DNA of 64,000 nt, from the NCBI RefSeq assembly GCF_923079645.1, contig NZ_CAKLPY010000005.1:1-64000 (forward strand). Direction: 5' to 3'. Below, piece by piece: positions 24,189-31,882 of the stretch. Below the pieces are notes generated by a model, which was given only the letters and a program-made list of their open reading frames with translations, was not told the DNA's origin and did no database searches. Origin of the DNA: Emticicia aquatica. GTDB lineage: Bacteria > Bacteroidota > Bacteroidia > Cytophagales > Spirosomataceae. Within the stretch, counting starts at the first letter, position 1; each line of letters begins with the position of its first letter. A program made the translations under genes and the position numbers.

Positions 24189-24584
24189 TTATTTGATACG
24201 GTCTTTCGGAATGTTGTGCGGTAAGTTATTGATGATGATGTCTAACTCTTTTTGTTGCGTTTTTAATGAAGCTAATTTTGAGTTGAGATTATTGAGTTCG
24301 GCATTGAAGTTGGCGTTATTGCCTAGAACTTTATTATCTAAAGCGATAATGCCATTCTGAAACGAATTTAACTTTTTTTGGAAGGAATCCAACTCTTTTT
24401 GAGTTTCAAAAATAATTGATTGAGCTTTATCAAGTTTATTTTTAACAAGTGAAATACTGTCTTTTGCGGCATTGAGTTCGTTGATTGCCTTTTTAAAACT
24501 GCTTCTTGAATTGAAAAGTATTGCTGCGTTGATTATTGCAAAACCAAGTATGATGAATATTATTATTTTTAGTGGTTTTTCCAT
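24189..24584 (-). CDS. Small membrane-anchored coiled-coil protein (131 aa)
   Basis: One N-terminal membrane segment (IIIFIILGFAIINAAILF) is followed by an almost continuous coiled coil (INELNAAKDSISLVKNKLDK, then FETQKELDSFQKKLNSFQ and LNSKLASLKTQQKELDI). The gene is 7 bases upstream of the next coiled-coil gene, and a TAACAT-N4-ATGTTA palindrome lies 124 bases upstream of its start. It probably partners with that neighbour. Together they look like a holin/spanin-like or divisome-like pair serving the muramidase, which is inference. Confidence 0.65.
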   Translation of the reverse strand: MEKPLKIIIFIILGFAIINAAILFNSRSSFKKAINELNAAKDSISLVKNKLDKAQSIIFETQKELDSFQKKLNSFQNGIIALDNKVLGNNANFNAELNNLNSKLASLKTQQKELDIIINNLPHNIPKDRIK

Positions 24585-24707
24585 GAAAAATAATTATTTA
24601 AGGTTGAAAAATGTAAAAGACTACACATGCAATTAATCAATCATTTGTACTCAAAATATTTTATTTTCCTGAAAATGTCTTTTATTTTTATTGCCCAACA
24701 CAAGCTA

Positions 24708-24723
24708 ACATGATGATGTTAGT
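24708..24723. promoter_or_regulatory. TAACAT-N4-ATGTTA palindrome, copy 6
   Basis: TAACATGATGATGTTA, flanked C/G so that the symmetry is 18 bases. It lies 124 bases upstream of the muramidase-module operon. Confidence 0.5.
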
Positions 24724-24760
24724 TTATATGAAAAGATTCTCTAAAAAAAGGCTTTATTAA

Positions 24761-25135
24761 TTAAACTTCACTAAGAAAGTTCATTCCAAGCCAATATAAA
24801 TAAGCATTTATAGCAATACTTATAAAAAAAAGGATAAAAAGAAGTGCTATCTTTCTACCTTGTTTTTTTTCTGAAACGTCATTTACAGACTCTTTTTTTC
24901 TTTTTTGAGACAAAAAATAGAAATAAAACAACGCAACTTGAATAATTGAAAATACAGGTATAATTATAAAAAAAACTAATGCAAGAAGTTTCATTGTAGT
25001 GGTGTTTAGAATACATGGGCCTGTTAGAAATAAAACAGAAATAAAGTATTCCGTAAATAAGTGTATGAATTTGGTTACAAAGAAAGTGAAAATTGATAAA
25101 AAATAGTATAAATCTATAATTTTTTTATATAACAA
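24761..25135 (-). CDS. Small hypothetical membrane protein (124 aa)
   Basis: A very hydrophobic product with two or three membrane segments, the clearest being LLALVFFIIIPVFSIIQVAL and IALLFILFFISIAINAYLYW, joined by a Lys-rich loop (SQKRKKESVNDVSEKKQG). The true start may be the internal Met before KLLALVFF, at about 24993, since the first 47 residues are AT-rich. No family recognised and no clear operon partner, so it could be a spurious frame. Confidence 0.4.
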   Translation of the reverse strand: MLYKKIIDLYYFLSIFTFFVTKFIHLFTEYFISVLFLTGPCILNTTTMKLLALVFFIIIPVFSIIQVALFYFYFLSQKRKKESVNDVSEKKQGRKIALLFILFFISIAINAYLYWLGMNFLSEV

Positions 25136-25371
25136 GGTTGTAGTTTTTTGCTTGATTCTGCTAAATAGGAAGGTATTAAACCAAAAAACTATTTAACGGT
25201 ATCATAATCTTGTCTATTTTTCTTAATTAAATATTTGTTTGGATTGGCAAAAAATATGTAGGAGTTAGTGTTTTTGTTAGCATAAGTACTATTATCAATT
25301 TTAATGTTTTAAATTTATCAATAAAAATAATAAATAAATATTTGCGAATAATAAAAAAAGTATATATTTGT

Positions 25372-25416
25372 TGTCTATAAAACAATGTATAGCAAACATT
25401 ACTAACCTGTCTATAA
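25372..25416. promoter_or_regulatory. Candidate recombinase binding site (res/operator)
   Basis: TGTCTATAA occurs at 25372-25380 and again at 25408-25416, with an inverted TATAG at 25388-25392 between. The array ends 10 bases before the serine recombinase start, where such enzymes often bind their own site. Confidence 0.4.
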
Positions 25417-25426
25417 GCAAATAACG

Positions 25427-26020
25427 ATGAAAATTGGATACGCCAGAGTAAGTACAAGAGACCAAAATCTTGAAATGCAAACTGATGCATTGACAAATGC
25501 AGGGTGTGAAATGATTTTTAAAGAAACTGCTTCAGGAGCAAAGACGGATAGGGTAGAACTAGTACGATTATTGTCTCACATACGTAAGGGAGATATTGTA
25601 GTTGTTTATAAACTTGACAGATTGGGCCGTTCGTTGAAACATTTGTTGGAAGTGGTTGCTGAGTTGAGTGCTAAGGATGTTGGTATTCAAAGTATTAGTG
25701 ATGCCATAGATACGACTACGCCACAAGGAAGATTGTTTTTTAATATTTCAGGCTGTTTTGCGGAGTTTGAACGAGACTTAATTAGAGAACGAACCAAAGC
25801 AGGATTGGAGGCGGCAAGGGCAAGAGGGCGAAAAGGTGGTCGCCGACAAGGCATGACAAAAGAAGCGGAGCAAAAAGCGATCTTGGCAGAAAGCTATTAT
25901 CGAGAGGGAAAATTAGGAGTCAATCAGATTGCAGTTGAAATTGGTGTATCGAAAATGACGTTATATAAATACCTCAGATACCGTAAAGTACCTATAAGTG
26001 CCTATCAAAAAAGCGAATAA
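25427..26020 (+). CDS. Serine recombinase (resolvase/invertase family, 197 aa)
   Basis: The catalytic domain (about 1-135) has the nucleophile Ser9 in KIGYARVSTRDQ, then VVYKLDRLGRSLKHLL with the conserved Arg residues, and FFNISGCFAEFERDLIRER leading into the E-helix. A C-terminal helix-turn-helix (LGVNQIAVEIGVSKMTLYKY) binds DNA. Size and layout match resolvases of Tn3-type elements and plasmid multimer-resolution enzymes. No transposase, terminal repeats or invertible gene are nearby, so plasmid dimer resolution is the likeliest job. TGTCTATA repeats lie just upstream. Confidence 0.9.
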   Translation: MKIGYARVSTRDQNLEMQTDALTNAGCEMIFKETASGAKTDRVELVRLLSHIRKGDIVVVYKLDRLGRSLKHLLEVVAELSAKDVGIQSISDAIDTTTPQGRLFFNISGCFAEFERDLIRERTKAGLEAARARGRKGGRRQGMTKEAEQKAILAESYYREGKLGVNQIAVEIGVSKMTLYKYLRYRKVPISAYQKSE

Positions 26021-26175
26021 ACCGAAGAAAAACAAGATTTATAATAATTTTCGGTGTTGATTCAAACCAATTTTACCACTTCCCAAAAAGACAATAATCA
26101 CTTAACAGAATTACGTTTTTACTTTCAACATAGAAAGTTTTGTTAAATAGTGCTTGACCATAAATCTATTTTAAA

Positions 26176-28524
26176 ATGTCGTTTGGAAGAATAAAAGATT
26201 GGTTTTCAGCATCATTTAAAACCCGTCATTTAAAGGAATTTGAAGTAGAACGTATAGAGTTTCAAACTAAAGCTATTATACTAGCTCTAAAAATAGGTCT
26301 CATTGCACTCCCAATAATGACAGTTATTGATGTGATTGAGCTGTATAAAGTTCTTAGCCCTTTTTGGTGGAAAGGTTACGTTTCAACACTGGTAGTTACT
26401 GAAGTATTGTTTCTAGTGATTCAGTCCAAAATCAAACAGCTTGCGGTTGAAGTTTCAACAAATGAAGGCAGCGATAAACTGAAAATTTGGATTATTTTGG
26501 CGGTAATGTTGCTTACTTTTATCCAATATTTTACTACTTTCGTAGCCAAAAATTATGGAACTGAGTTTACTATTTTAGCATTTGCAGGGTCATATTTTAA
26601 CCTATCGTTTTCGCTAAACACAAAGGAAAGAATTTGGTATAATATTTATTGTTTAGCCATCTTTTTTTTAGGATATTTTACCCTTGTTCCTTCTTCAGAA
26701 ATTCTGCTGGATACTGTCATTGTAATTACAGCACTTACTATTTTCTTGTTTTTCGTAGGACATTTTGTCTATACCTGGCAGTTGACTCAATTTGCTCACA
26801 ATCGTGAACTTGTTAATCTTGCTCAGGAAAAAAACCTTCAATTGAGTGGCTCAATAAGAAATCAAAAAGAGGTACTAGAAGTGTTATGTAAAGAAATGGG
26901 GGTTTCAATAGATACCAGTGATTTTGAAAATGCCGAAAGTTTGGGTTTGCAAACAAAAGCTATATTACAAAAATTTGCGGACTATAAACAAGAGTTATTA
27001 GATTCGACGCTTCGTTATCAAGACCTTTTCATGAATATCAATGATGGCGTTGCGATTTTGACAGAAACTAGAAAAGTAAAAGAGGCAAATAATACTTTTT
27101 TAGAAATTTTAGGCGTACCTAGGGATGAAATGAATTTCATTGACCTTGGAAAAATAGTTCATCCCGAAGATAAAGAACATTCTGATGAATACATCAAAAA
27201 GCTGATAACAGATGGTTTTTATAAAAACTATATAGGACGAATTATTAGAGGGGATAACGAAATTCGTTACATAGAAGCCAATTCGACTGCAATCATTAAA
27301 AACGGGGTTTTTGCGGGTTCAAGAGATATTGTGCGGGATATTACCCATCGAAAACTAGCAGAACAAGAAATCGAAAAGGCTAGAAATTCTGAAAAACAGT
27401 TTTTGGCAAATATGAGCCATGAAATCAGAACGCCGCTCAATGCAATTATTGGAATTACGCATTTATTGTATGACACTTCGCCCAATACGCAGCAAACCGA
27501 ATATTTGGATATTCTGAAAAATTCTTCACGGTTTTTACTCAACCTGATTACAGATTTGTTAGATATTGCGAAAATGGATGCAGGAAAAATAACCGAACAT
27601 CCCAAAGATTTTGATTTGAAAGGATTACTGAAAACCATCCAACAAACTTTTCAAATGAAAGTTAGTCCAAAAGGGTTAACGGTTGATTTTATGGCAGATT
27701 CAGCAATGGAACAATTTTACTATGCTGATGAAACGCTTATTTATCAGGTGTTATTTAATTTATTGGGAAATGCTGATAAATTCACAGAAACAGGACATAT
27801 TGGGTTAAAGGTTAAACTGCTTGAAAATACCGTCGAAGATACGCTTTTTGAGTTTGAAGTATTTGATACAGGAATAGGAATTCCGAGTGATAAAATGGAA
27901 TTTATTTTTAATAAATTCACTCAAATTCATGATAAAAATAAAGTAAAATCTCCTGGTACGGGTTTAGGATTGTCTATCTGTAAACAAATTGTTGAGTTTT
28001 TGGGCGGTACAATTTGGGCAGAAAGTGCCATCGGAAAAGGCACAAAAGTGTTCTTTACTCTTCGTTTAAAAAAAGGAAAAACCAAAAAAAGTGAAGCTCA
28101 AAATACAGCAGTTTTAGTTGCCGACAAAGCACAAAAGGCACTCCAACAAACCATTGAAGGAGTAAAAATTTTGTTAGTTGAAGACAATGACCTCAATCGG
28201 AAATATGCTTGTACATTACTTGGAAAATGGAATGTAGATTGCGATGTGGCACTTGATGGCTCAGAGGCTTATCAAAAAGCACAATTGAAAAAATATGACA
28301 TTATTTTGATGGATATTCAGATGCCAATCATGGATGGCTATGAAGCAACAATAAAGATTATCAATACCGAAAATCTAAATAATTCTACGCCAATTATTGC
28401 TTTGACTGCTGATGCCTTGGTGACTCAAAGAGAAAAAGCCCTTGCTTGCGGAATGGTTGATATTGTGAGTAAACCATTTACGCCAGTTCAACTGAAGGAA
28501 GCAATTATGAAGTATTATTTTTAG
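26176..28524 (+). CDS. Hybrid sensor histidine kinase (782 aa)
   Basis: Six or so N-terminal membrane segments (about 30-210) form a sensor. A coiled linker and a PAS domain (about 275-400, with GVAILTETRKVKEANNTFLE and IVRDITHRK) follow. HisKA has the phospho-acceptor His415 in FLANMSHEIRTPLNAIIG. The ATPase domain carries LFNLLGNADKFTETG, FDTGIGIP and GTGLGLSICKQIVEF. The C-terminal receiver (about 655-780) has Asp713 in ILMDIQMPIMDGYEA. There is no separate output regulator next to it. The LuxR-type regulator at 13605 is a possible partner. It lies 70 bases upstream of a RiPP precursor on the same strand, so it may sense and control that locus. Confidence 0.9.
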   Translation: MSFGRIKDWFSASFKTRHLKEFEVERIEFQTKAIILALKIGLIALPIMTVIDVIELYKVLSPFWWKGYVSTLVVTEVLFLVIQSKIKQLAVEVSTNEGSDKLKIWIILAVMLLTFIQYFTTFVAKNYGTEFTILAFAGSYFNLSFSLNTKERIWYNIYCLAIFFLGYFTLVPSSEILLDTVIVITALTIFLFFVGHFVYTWQLTQFAHNRELVNLAQEKNLQLSGSIRNQKEVLEVLCKEMGVSIDTSDFENAESLGLQTKAILQKFADYKQELLDSTLRYQDLFMNINDGVAILTETRKVKEANNTFLEILGVPRDEMNFIDLGKIVHPEDKEHSDEYIKKLITDGFYKNYIGRIIRGDNEIRYIEANSTAIIKNGVFAGSRDIVRDITHRKLAEQEIEKARNSEKQFLANMSHEIRTPLNAIIGITHLLYDTSPNTQQTEYLDILKNSSRFLLNLITDLLDIAKMDAGKITEHPKDFDLKGLLKTIQQTFQMKVSPKGLTVDFMADSAMEQFYYADETLIYQVLFNLLGNADKFTETGHIGLKVKLLENTVEDTLFEFEVFDTGIGIPSDKMEFIFNKFTQIHDKNKVKSPGTGLGLSICKQIVEFLGGTIWAESAIGKGTKVFFTLRLKKGKTKKSEAQNTAVLVADKAQKALQQTIEGVKILLVEDNDLNRKYACTLLGKWNVDCDVALDGSEAYQKAQLKKYDIILMDIQMPIMDGYEATIKIINTENLNNSTPIIALTADALVTQREKALACGMVDIVSKPFTPVQLKEAIMKYYF

Positions 28525-28594
28525 AAATTGCTACATTTTTTATGTTATATGAACTAAAATATAATATTTTTAATAAATCAAACACAAACACGAA

Positions 28595-28711
28595 ATGAAA
28601 AACAACGACAACACCAAACAGAAAAAAACTTGGATTAAACCCGAAATGACTCAACTCAATTTAGAAGGTACACAAAAGCCTTTTAATGGGTTTGGTTTTT
28701 TAGGTTCGTAA
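28595..28711 (+). CDS. RiPP precursor peptide 1, lasso-like leader (38 aa)
   Basis: The sequence from the ATG at 28595 gives a leader KQKKTWIKPEMTQLNLEGT and a short tail QKPFNGFGFLGS. W-I-K-P-E-M with a Thr about 11 residues later mirrors the YxxP...T layout of lasso-peptide leaders, where Thr is usually two before the core. If so, the core is KPFNGFGFLGS. It contains no Asp or Glu, so a classical macrolactam ring cannot form. It ends in Ser. A second copy of the leader follows at 28838 and RiPP enzymes lie downstream on the other strand. Confidence 0.75.
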   Translation: MKNNDNTKQKKTWIKPEMTQLNLEGTQKPFNGFGFLGS

Positions 28712-28810
28712 TTTTTTTTATCAGCGATTAAACCAAAACAATTAGATTATTAAAACTACTAATGAAGTAATAATTGATTATTGTAAATCTATATAAATTA
28801 TGTATGTATT

Positions 28811-28818
28811 TAGCTTTG
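28811..28818 (+). promoter_or_regulatory. Possible -7 box for precursor 2
   Basis: TAGCTTTG matches the Bacteroidota -7 consensus TAnnTTTG and lies 20 bases before the ATG of precursor 2. No TTG was found at the usual distance upstream, so this is only suggestive. Confidence 0.28.
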
Positions 28819-28837
28819 TACATTTAATCCGAAAAAT

Positions 28838-28972
28838 ATGACAACTAATCAACAGAAAAAAGTTTTAAAGACTGAAAAGAAAATTTGGGTAAAACCAGAA
28901 ATGAATAAGATTTACTTAGAAACGAGAGAAAGCTTTTTTAATAAAGCTAGACTTTTAGACCCCCTTTCTTGA
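28838..28972 (+). CDS. RiPP precursor peptide 2, lasso-like leader (44 aa)
   Basis: The peptide is a paralogue of precursor 1 by its leader: KTEKKIWVKPEMNKIYLET against KQKKTWIKPEMTQLNLEGT. After the Thr the tail is RESFFNKARLLDPLS. With Thr at -2 the core would be ESFFNKARLLDPLS; its only internal acid (Asp11) is too far for a 7-9 residue lasso ring. Like precursor 1, the last residue is Ser. The gene ends 28 bases before the convergent nucleotidyltransferase. Confidence 0.75.
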   Translation: MTTNQQKKVLKTEKKIWVKPEMNKIYLETRESFFNKARLLDPLS

Positions 28973-28983
28973 TACGTTAATTT

Positions 28984-29015
28984 CGTTACAAAGGCAAATT
29001 TTAGCCTTTGTAACG
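28984..29015. terminator. Bidirectional hairpin between RiPP precursors and enzymes
   Basis: CGTTACAAAGGC (28984-28995) pairs with GCCTTTGTAACG (29004-29015). The right arm is made from the last codons of the nucleotidyltransferase (RYKG). It separates two convergent transcripts. Confidence 0.6.
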
Positions 29016-30191
29016 GAATCGACGAGCATTATCGCATGGATTTATTCTTGAAAACAGATAACTTATTGATTTTGAAAAAGCATTCAAAAAAACATAATTA
29101 TCAGGGAATACAATAAGTCGTTTATTTTCTACTTGGTTTGGAATAGAATAATATTTAATATGAATCATTATGTATTTCCACCAGCTTATTTGTGAATCTT
29201 GTAATGAACGATGAATACTTTTTAGTGTAATCTTGTAAGATAACATATCTGGGCCTTTAAGTTCCTCCCAAAAATTAGTAATTTGTTTTACTGTTTTCAG
29301 TGGACTAAGAACTTTGTTCTCATAAAAATAGGATTCCAATATTTGAATACCGTTTTCAAAAACAACTTTCATATTCATCTCAGCGGCCAAAATGCGTAAT
29401 GAAGCGAAATCTTGCTCAGGATAGGCTTTCATAAATACAATAAAATCACAAAAATCTTTTAGCCTTAACCAACAATTTCGCCCTCCGTGGTGATTGAGCA
29501 TTTGTTTAAAAATAGTATTTTGAGAAGGAATCAAAAGCTGTTTTTTTTGAAAACTATCAATTTTAGAGTCTTCAAATAAATCTTCTAAATGAAACTTATA
29601 TTGCTGAAAAGTTTCGTTAATACCCCAATGAAAATCTATAGAAGTTTTCCAACCAGATTTTGTCATTTTAGACAAACTTACTTCTCTCCATTGGCCTCTT
29701 TCAACAATGTCATTAATAATATTTTCGTTATTTGCTGAATCAATTTCTAACGTGTAGCCAGCTTCAATAAGAAGTTTTAAAGCTTTAGTTGCATCACTTG
29801 GTTTAACAACAATATCAATATCGCCACTTTCTCTTAATGGTCTATTTTGATACATTTTTTCTAGAAAAACTAGTCCTTTATAAGGCAATACCTCTATATT
29901 GTGTTGTTGAAAATTTTCTAAAATATGGGTCAGTTCATGGCTATCCATTAAGTTCTTTATGGATTGTACCTTAGAAAAATGCCCCATTTGTTCGATAAAG
30001 TTGTTCTTAAAATTTGATTGACGAGCTGCCTCATAAACAATTGGTCTAATTTGGTGGCGTGCCAATAAATGGTTAATTCTTGCCCAATTAATAGCAGGAT
30101 TATTAAATAATTCGATTAATTTCTCTTTAGGCTTATCGAGTAAAACAACCTTGATTGATTCAATTAATAGCTGTAATTCTATTGAAAACAT
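29001..30191 (-). CDS. Nucleotidyltransferase of RiPP locus (NTP_transf_5-like, 396 aa)
   Basis: The family signature is present: LPYKGLVFLEKMY (Lys105, Gly106), RPLRESGDIDIVV with the metal-binding pair Asp124/Asp126, and IDFHWGINE for the third acid. Flanking LKLLIEAGYTLE and MLNHHGGRNCWLRLKD also fit. These enzymes are annotated as uncharacterised nucleotidyltransferases and are common beside B1/B2 lasso-type genes, where they are thought to modify the peptide with a nucleotide. It is the last of four minus-strand genes (21 bases after the B2 gene) and converges on the precursors. Its target here is unproven. Confidence 0.85.
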   Translation of the reverse strand: MFSIELQLLIESIKVVLLDKPKEKLIELFNNPAINWARINHLLARHQIRPIVYEAARQSNFKNNFIEQMGHFSKVQSIKNLMDSHELTHILENFQQHNIEVLPYKGLVFLEKMYQNRPLRESGDIDIVVKPSDATKALKLLIEAGYTLEIDSANNENIINDIVERGQWREVSLSKMTKSGWKTSIDFHWGINETFQQYKFHLEDLFEDSKIDSFQKKQLLIPSQNTIFKQMLNHHGGRNCWLRLKDFCDFIVFMKAYPEQDFASLRILAAEMNMKVVFENGIQILESYFYENKVLSPLKTVKQITNFWEELKGPDMLSYKITLKSIHRSLQDSQISWWKYIMIHIKYYSIPNQVENKRLIVFPDNYVFLNAFSKSISYLFSRINPCDNARRFRYKG

Positions 30192-30212
30192 ATATGGATG
30201 TTTGTTGATATT

Positions 30213-30638
30213 TTAAGAAAAAACACTTTGTACGATATACTCATTTGTATCACAAAAGCCAGTTATTATTTGGTTGTCAACAACTGTCCAAGCGTGACCT
30301 TCAATTTTGCCGTCATTGTTTTTTTTGAAACCGACAAAAATTTGGTAGGGGATTTTGTAAAGCTTACACAAAAGCATTGCCTGAAAAGCTTGATGACGAC
30401 AAACGTTTTCCCAAGGAACAATTTTATTTACTGCTTCGATAGCAAACCGAATGTCATTCAGTAGAAAAATATCAATAGTTGTGTTTTTTAAAACGCCATT
30501 TCTTTGACCAAATTTGGTGTTTTTCTTTAGATATTTCATCATAATAAAAGTACCAAACGATAAACATAAAACCATGATTATCAGTAGTTTTCGTCTAAAA
30601 CTGAGCATCAATATTTTTTCTAACCTTTGCATTTTCAT
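30213..30638 (-). CDS. Lasso-type B2 protein, transglutaminase-like leader peptidase (141 aa)
   Basis: A hydrophobic N-terminal segment (KLLIIMVLCLSFGTFIMM) precedes a compact transglutaminase-like fold. The likely triad is Cys80 in VPWENVCRHQAFQAMLL, His115 in GHAWTVV and Asp121. In lasso biosynthesis the B2 protein cuts the leader peptide after the RRE protein has bound it. The gene overlaps the RRE gene by 4 bases, so the two are coupled in translation as in known split B1-B2 systems. The membrane anchor is less usual for B2 and might place processing at the inner membrane. Confidence 0.85.
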   Translation of the reverse strand: MKMQRLEKILMLSFRRKLLIIMVLCLSFGTFIMMKYLKKNTKFGQRNGVLKNTTIDIFLLNDIRFAIEAVNKIVPWENVCRHQAFQAMLLCKLYKIPYQIFVGFKKNNDGKIEGHAWTVVDNQIITGFCDTNEYIVQSVFS

Positions 30639-30898
30639 AAAATTACAAATTGCTTATCGAGCAGTTGTTCAATCGCAGTATTTACGTCAGTGCGACAATC
30701 TTCTTCTGAAATATCATATTCTTTACAAAAATCAATCACGATTTCATTTTGATTTTTACCTTGCTCAATGCTTTGTAAAATCTTGAAAAATGTTTCGTTT
30801 AAAGTGATATAATCATTTTTTTCGATGTCAAAAATTACACCTTCTTCGCCTAATTGTGTAAATAATATCTTGTCGTGATTAACTTTGAATGTGTTCAT
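30635..30898 (-). CDS. PqqD-like RRE protein (lasso B1, 87 aa)
   Basis: The whole product is a PqqD-type winged-helix domain (VIFDIEKNDYITLNETFFKI and IVIDFCKEYDISEEDCR, then VNTAIEQLLDKQFVIL). Such domains bind the leader of ribosomally made peptides and hand it to the other enzymes. Expected contact is the WxKPEM segment of both precursors. It lies between the kinase-like gene (9-base gap) and the B2 gene (overlap). Confidence 0.85.
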   Translation of the reverse strand: MNTFKVNHDKILFTQLGEEGVIFDIEKNDYITLNETFFKILQSIEQGKNQNEIVIDFCKEYDISEEDCRTDVNTAIEQLLDKQFVIL

Positions 30899-30907
30899 TG
30901 GTTTATT

Positions 30908-31882
30908 TTACAATTTTTCAGAAAGTATTTTTTTAATTATTTGATTTTCGATTGCTTCGGCAAAAACGTCAAAACTTGGTGTATTTTCGGGTCGAATTGC
31001 TCTGTAAGCAGGTATTTTATTGGCAATTTTGCTCAACACTTCAAACTGAAGTTTTCCTTTATTCATTGCTCGAAGCCAAAGTCCACGATAAATGTTTTGT
31101 CCTAAAAATTGAATGCTTTGTGTTGGTTTAAGAGATTCGATTTGTATTTGTTCGCCAAGCTTTTCTAAAAAAACAATCCCAGCTATTTCCACTTTTTTAC
31201 TGATAAATTTTTCATGAAAAAAGTAACTAAATTTATCAACCTCATTGTCGGACCACAAATATTCTTTTTCGGTTTCTGGCAATAATGTTTGATTATTGAT
31301 AGTGTTTTGCCAAACGCGTATCATGGGATATGACGCTTGAGCATAACATTTTTCGTTTTCTACGTTTATTACTGCCGTATCATCGGTAAAAGGTGCATAT
31401 CCTTTTTGTTGCAACAGAATTGACGTAGTAGATTTTCCTGTTTGAGATGGTGCAGCAAATAAAAGAACTTTGGTGTCATTGATAAAAACCCCAGAGACAT
31501 GAAACGGAATCAAGTTGCGTTGAAAAAGAACGCTGGCCATACAATTAGAATAGAAATATAATAAAATCTCTCGCCAATTATTGGATAGTGGTTCAATAAT
31601 TATTAACTCACCATTACAAATATAATACCGAGCAATGGCTGGCATTTCAAATTTAAACTCATGGTCATTGAATGATAAATATTCGTTATGCTCAGTTGGT
31701 AAATCTTTCAGAGTAGGAGGGACGCTTCCACAAATAATGTTGATTGCAGGCATTGATAAATCGGTTACTGCAGGTACAAACGCTGGTAATTCGATGGTCG
31801 ATTCTATCAATAATCCGTAAGCATTATAGTGGTAGGGCATTACAAGAAAGCAAAAATTGTTTAGGGTTTCTGATACTGGCAA
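30908..31882 (-). CDS. HPr-kinase-like protein of RiPP locus (324 aa)
   Basis: The C-terminal half is like HPr kinase: a P-loop APSQTGKST (residues 144-152) and an FTDDTAV acidic pair (Asp167/168) after LLQQKGY. The N-terminal half starts YNAYGLLIESTIELPAF, typical of this branch, so the true start may be the Met at residue 15 (31840). It is first in the four-gene RiPP operon. Homologues next to lasso genes (for example in paeninodin biosynthesis) phosphorylate the C-terminal Ser of the precursor. Both precursors here end in Ser, which fits. Confidence 0.85.
   Translation of the reverse strand: MPVSETLNNFCFLVMPYHYNAYGLLIESTIELPAFVPAVTDLSMPAINIICGSVPPTLKDLPTEHNEYLSFNDHEFKFEMPAIARYYICNGELIIIEPLSNNWREILLYFYSNCMASVLFQRNLIPFHVSGVFINDTKVLLFAAPSQTGKSTTSILLQQKGYAPFTDDTAVINVENEKCYAQASYPMIRVWQNTINNQTLLPETEKEYLWSDNEVDKFSYFFHEKFISKKVEIAGIVFLEKLGEQIQIESLKPTQSIQFLGQNIYRGLWLRAMNKGKLQFEVLSKIANKIPAYRAIRPENTPSFDVFAEAIENQIIKKILSEKL

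Noticed and set aside
25427..26020. Insertion sequence or Tn3-type transposon
   Set aside because: Only a resolvase-like gene was found; no transposase and no terminal inverted repeats were seen within several kilobases.
28531..28547. A seventh TAACAT-N4-ATGTTA copy before RiPP precursor 1
   Set aside because: CTACATTTTTTATGTTA has a 5-base spacer and an incomplete left arm, so it does not fit the family.
29001..31882. Complete lasso-peptide cluster
   Set aside because: None of the products resembles the asparagine-synthetase-like cyclase and the cores lack an acid at positions 7-9, so I call it lasso-like only.
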